Shown here: positions 62,127-64,000 of the stretch, piece after piece | Numbering within the stretch: the first letter of the stretch is position 1 | Layout: the number at the start of each line of letters is the position of its first letter | Source: UM-FILTER-40-17 sp032251335 | Lineage (GTDB): Bacteria; Bacteroidota; Bacteroidia; Flavobacteriales; Flavobacteriaceae | Direction: 5' to 3' | Length of the DNA stretch: 64,000 nucleotides | Assembly: GCA_032251335.1 (NCBI GenBank) | Contig: JAVVDW010000014.1 | Span: 1-64,000, forward strand | Program-made: the position numbers and the translations under genes | The notes under the pieces: generated by a model | The model's database searches: none | Seen by the model: only the letters and a program-made list of their open reading frames with translations | Told to the model about the DNA's origin: nothing

Positions 62127-62264
62127 GACAAAGAAAATTTGCGCAAAGATACTTTAATGATAATGCGCTGCAATATCTAAATTCAAAAAATTGAACATCG
62201 TGATATGGAGCATATTTTTGTAAAAATACCCAAATATAGGTACTTACTTACGGATGAATGTTTA

Positions 62265-62361
62265 TACGTTTGTGGTGTAATGTTTTCAATTTCACTACTC
62301 AGTGATTGGAGTTAATTATTTGGGGGAAGACCCTATCTCTAAACGGATAGGGTTTTTTTTT
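62265..62361 (+). ncRNA. Candidate small transcript with micro-ORF and terminator
   Basis: TACGTTTG (62265-62272) would start RNA near 62279. An 11-residue ORF MFSISLLSDWS begins at ATG 62280, i.e. at the 5' end. A small hairpin TCACT-ACTC-AGTGA lies within the ORF, and a terminator hairpin follows at 62330-62353. The layout (leaderless micro-ORF, then terminator) is like the trp leader, but no gene follows for 500 bases and there is no run of regulatory codons. Confidence 0.45.
62330..62361 (+). terminator. Terminator of the candidate small transcript
   Basis: ACCCTATC (62330-62337) and GATAGGGT (62346-62353), loop TCTAAACG, then a run of T to 62361. Confidence 0.8.
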
Positions 62362-62427
62362 GTGGCCGTTATATTGCTTGCCCGACTTCAAATTTCTATT
62401 TATCAGATTTTGATGAATTATTTAAAC

Positions 62428-62572
62428 AAAAAACAGCCGATGCATGCATTTTTTTTGTCCGTTCAATAGCAACTTTTTTTTTAAAAGAGCTCAAAGTTAG
62501 AAAACCGCTCTACTGCGTTAAAGGTGACATTTATGGTGTATTGCATATAAATAACAGAATACGGCTGTTTTT
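62428..62572. repeat. Long-range 12-bp inverted repeat
   Basis: AAAAAACAGCCG (62428-62439) and its exact complement CGGCTGTTTTTT (62561-62572) enclose 121 bases and end in a T run. This could close a structured RNA of about 145 nt. No family recognised. Confidence 0.5.
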
Positions 62573-62865
62573 TTAATCGAACTCAAGTCATCATTAAAAG
62601 AAGCACCAAGAATGAAAGCTTTTTTGAAAATTTCTTTTTCGCAAACGTTTTCAGGTTAAAATACTATCGATAAATGTGGTATATTATTAAAAAAACCTAC
62701 TTAAAACAGTGCTTTAAGTTTGCTATATTAATTGAAAAAACCTTTTTTAAGCGAATTTAAGAGATAATATAATACATATATTGGGAAATTACACAAATAA
62801 AATTATCGCCTTAAGATTATATGTTTGCACCGTATAATTGAAGGAATTCAATAAAAATTATAATC

Positions 62866-63177
62866 ATGGGATTGAAAAAGCAATTTTTGAAAAGTAAGCC
62901 TGTTTGTAAAGTTACTTTTAACTTACCTGCAGAATTAGCCGGAGAGGCTAAAAAAGTATCAGTTGTTGGAGACTTCAACGACTGGAAAGAGAAGAAAGGA
63001 TTGGTATTGAAAAAATTGAAAGACGGATCTTTCAAAGGCGCTGTTGACCTCCCGGTTGATGGTGAGTATCAATTTCGTTACCTTGTTGACGGCGAGCGTT
63101 GGATAAACGACAACGAAGCTGACAAATACGTCAACAGTGGTGTATCTTATGAAGACAACTCAGTAGTTGTTCTCTAA
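62866..63177 (+). CDS. CBM48/isoamylase early-set domain protein
   Basis: 103 residues. CKVTFNLPAELAGEAKKVSV, VGDFNDWKEKKGLVLKKL and YQFRYLVDGERWINDNEA are the hallmark of the glycogen-binding early-set (CBM48/E-set) domain, as in AMPK-beta and branching enzymes, here as a stand-alone small protein. Function unknown; possible glycogen sensing. Its likely -7 box is TATGTTTG at 62820-62827. Confidence 0.88.
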   Translation: MGLKKQFLKSKPVCKVTFNLPAELAGEAKKVSVVGDFNDWKEKKGLVLKKLKDGSFKGAVDLPVDGEYQFRYLVDGERWINDNEADKYVNSGVSYEDNSVVVL

Positions 63178-63315
63178 ATTCGGAAGATTTTTTTGTTCAT
63201 AAGTTTGTTTGTTTGTTTTCACGGCCGTCTTTCTGATGGCCGTGATTTTTTTGTTGGGGTTAATTCTACACAACCTTAAAAGTCTTCAAAATCGATTACT
63301 TTCGCCAAGTATTAA

Positions 63316-63855
63316 ATGGCAATTATGAGAAAATTACAAAATAGCGAACTGAACAGATTAGATGTAGAGGCCTTTAAAAAAGAAGACAAATTGCCCATTG
63401 TCATCGTTTTGGACAATGTACGCAGTTTGCACAATGTGGGAGCCATTTTCAGAACGTCTGATGCTTTTCTTATTCAAAAGATATACCTCTGCGGCATCAC
63501 GGGCACGCCACCCAACAAAGAAATACGTAAAACGGCTTTGGGCGCTACAGAAACCGTATGTTGGGAATATGCAAACAACACTTTAGAACTGCTAAAAAAA
63601 CTTCAAGCGCAAGGTGTTTATGTTGCCAGTTTGGAACAGGCTGTCGGCAGTGTGATGTTGCAGGATTTTGAACCGATTCCTGCTCGTACAATGGCTTTTG
63701 TCTTCGGGCACGAGGTGCACGGTGTGAGCCAAGAGGTAGTAGATGCTTCTGATGCGGTCATTGAAATTCCGCAATTTGGCAGTAAACATTCGCTCAACGT
63801 TTCAGTAAGTGCCGGAATGGTCATTTGGGAACTCTTCAAAAAACTCAATACTTAG
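63316..63855 (+). CDS. TrmH/SpoU-family RNA 2'-O-methyltransferase
   Basis: 179 residues (176 if the Met at 63325 is used). SPOUT motifs: DNVRSLHNVGAIFRTSDAF, FVFGHEVHGVSQEVVDASD and SLNVSVSAGMVIWELF. Short, with no N-terminal substrate-binding domain; acts on tRNA or rRNA ribose. Its stop codon overlaps that of the gene on the other strand. Confidence 0.88.
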   Translation: MAIMRKLQNSELNRLDVEAFKKEDKLPIVIVLDNVRSLHNVGAIFRTSDAFLIQKIYLCGITGTPPNKEIRKTALGATETVCWEYANNTLELLKKLQAQGVYVASLEQAVGSVMLQDFEPIPARTMAFVFGHEVHGVSQEVVDASDAVIEIPQFGSKHSLNVSVSAGMVIWELFKKLNT

Positions 63856-64000
63856 GCACGGCTGATTTTTTCTAAAATATACAAGTACGCGCTCCTGTTT
63901 TCTACAAAATCCATATCGGATACATCTATCAGTAAACTTTTATCGGTAGGCAAGGTCTTGATAAATTCCAAGTAACCCGTATTGATTTTATCTAAATAAT
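63852..64000 (-). CDS. Deoxynucleoside kinase, C-terminal part (cut by window edge)
   Basis: The last 49 codons read YLDKINTGYLEFIKTLP, then SLLIDVSDMDFVENRSAYLY and a TAA at 63852-63854. This matches the C-terminus of bacterial deoxyadenosine/deoxyguanosine-type kinases, which salvage deoxynucleosides. The catalytic part lies outside the window. Confidence 0.7.
   Translation of the reverse strand, partial: YLDKINTGYLEFIKTLPTDKSLLIDVSDMDFVENRSAYLYILEKISRA

Larger units (their letters stand above)
62127..62865. other. Large AT-rich intergenic region
   Basis: 739 bases between divergent genes. It holds a -7 box plus terminator cassette (62265-62361), a 12-bp long-range inverted repeat (62428-62439 with 62561-62572) and a likely -7 box TATGTTTG (62820-62827) for the CBM48 gene. 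No protein-coding gene of normal size is seen; the part 62573-62819 shows only A/T-rich sequence. Confidence 0.6.

Overview
The window comes from a Bacteroidota genome, most likely class Flavobacteriia. The evidence is: several type IX secretion (T9SS) C-terminal sorting domains; the Bacteroidota promoter box TAnnTTTG in front of many genes; weak or absent Shine-Dalgarno sequences; a MetH split into two genes; a GTP-type PEPCK; a TolQ/ExbB - membrane protein - ExbD - ExbD operon; a small bTHX ribosomal protein; and scattered palindromic repeats. No rRNA, CRISPR array or prophage is visible.

Layout. 1-545: truncated IS4-family insertion sequence at the left edge. 0.8-5.4 kb: large T9SS-exported LamG protein. 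5.4-10.6 kb (minus): metF and split metH behind a SAM-I riboswitch. 10.7-20.5 kb: retropepsin-like protein, lipoprotein, TatD nuclease, acyltransferase, asparaginase, tRNA-Ser(GGA), the ExbB/ExbD energy-transduction operon, an M14 peptidase, and then a tandem array of three 88-89 nt hairpin/short-ORF units leading into a serine hydrolase. 20.5-28.1 kb: bacilliredoxin, AspT-type transporter, PEPCK, VOC lipoprotein, a MarR-nitroreductase-YceI operon and an unknown exported protein. 28.2-36.4 kb: complete trp operon (trpE-G-D-C-F-B-A) behind a leader peptide with three Trp codons and an attenuator. 36.5-42.9 kb: bTHX, DprA, a CCDC81/SPOR protein, BioF-like enzyme and two small T9SS proteins. 43.4-51.8 kb: copper/silver-type efflux operon (HYC_CC_PP protein, CusA, TolC-like, four-helix protein, CusB, metal-binding lipoprotein). 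51.9-64 kb: housekeeping genes (RimB/RimK/aspartoacylase-like trio, 5-formyl-THF cyclo-ligase, HolB, S16-RimM-TrmN6, ALDH7, AsnS, CBM48 protein, TrmH, and the end of a deoxynucleoside kinase).

The most unusual signals are not classical genes. (i) A repeated unit of about 89 nt, found three times in tandem before the serine hydrolase, once before trpD and as a possible short variant before bioF. Each unit starts with its own ATG short ORF, has self-complementary arms, ends in an AT-rich ribosome entry tract, and its right arm can pair with the next start codon. It looks like a translational relay or switch. (ii) Two genes of the four-helix (23S intervening-sequence) family sit inside protein-coding operons (trp and cus) and are bracketed by inverted low-complexity repeats, like 23S rRNA intervening sequences. 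(iii) A REP-associated tyrosine transposase with compound REP units as direct flanks sits between trpF and trpB. (iv) Two orphan promoter-hairpin-terminator cassettes look like small RNAs. (v) Several genes have the -7 promoter box only 4-9 nt before the ATG, implying leaderless mRNAs, including the trp leader peptide.

All function calls rest on recognisable motifs and context; no database search was run.
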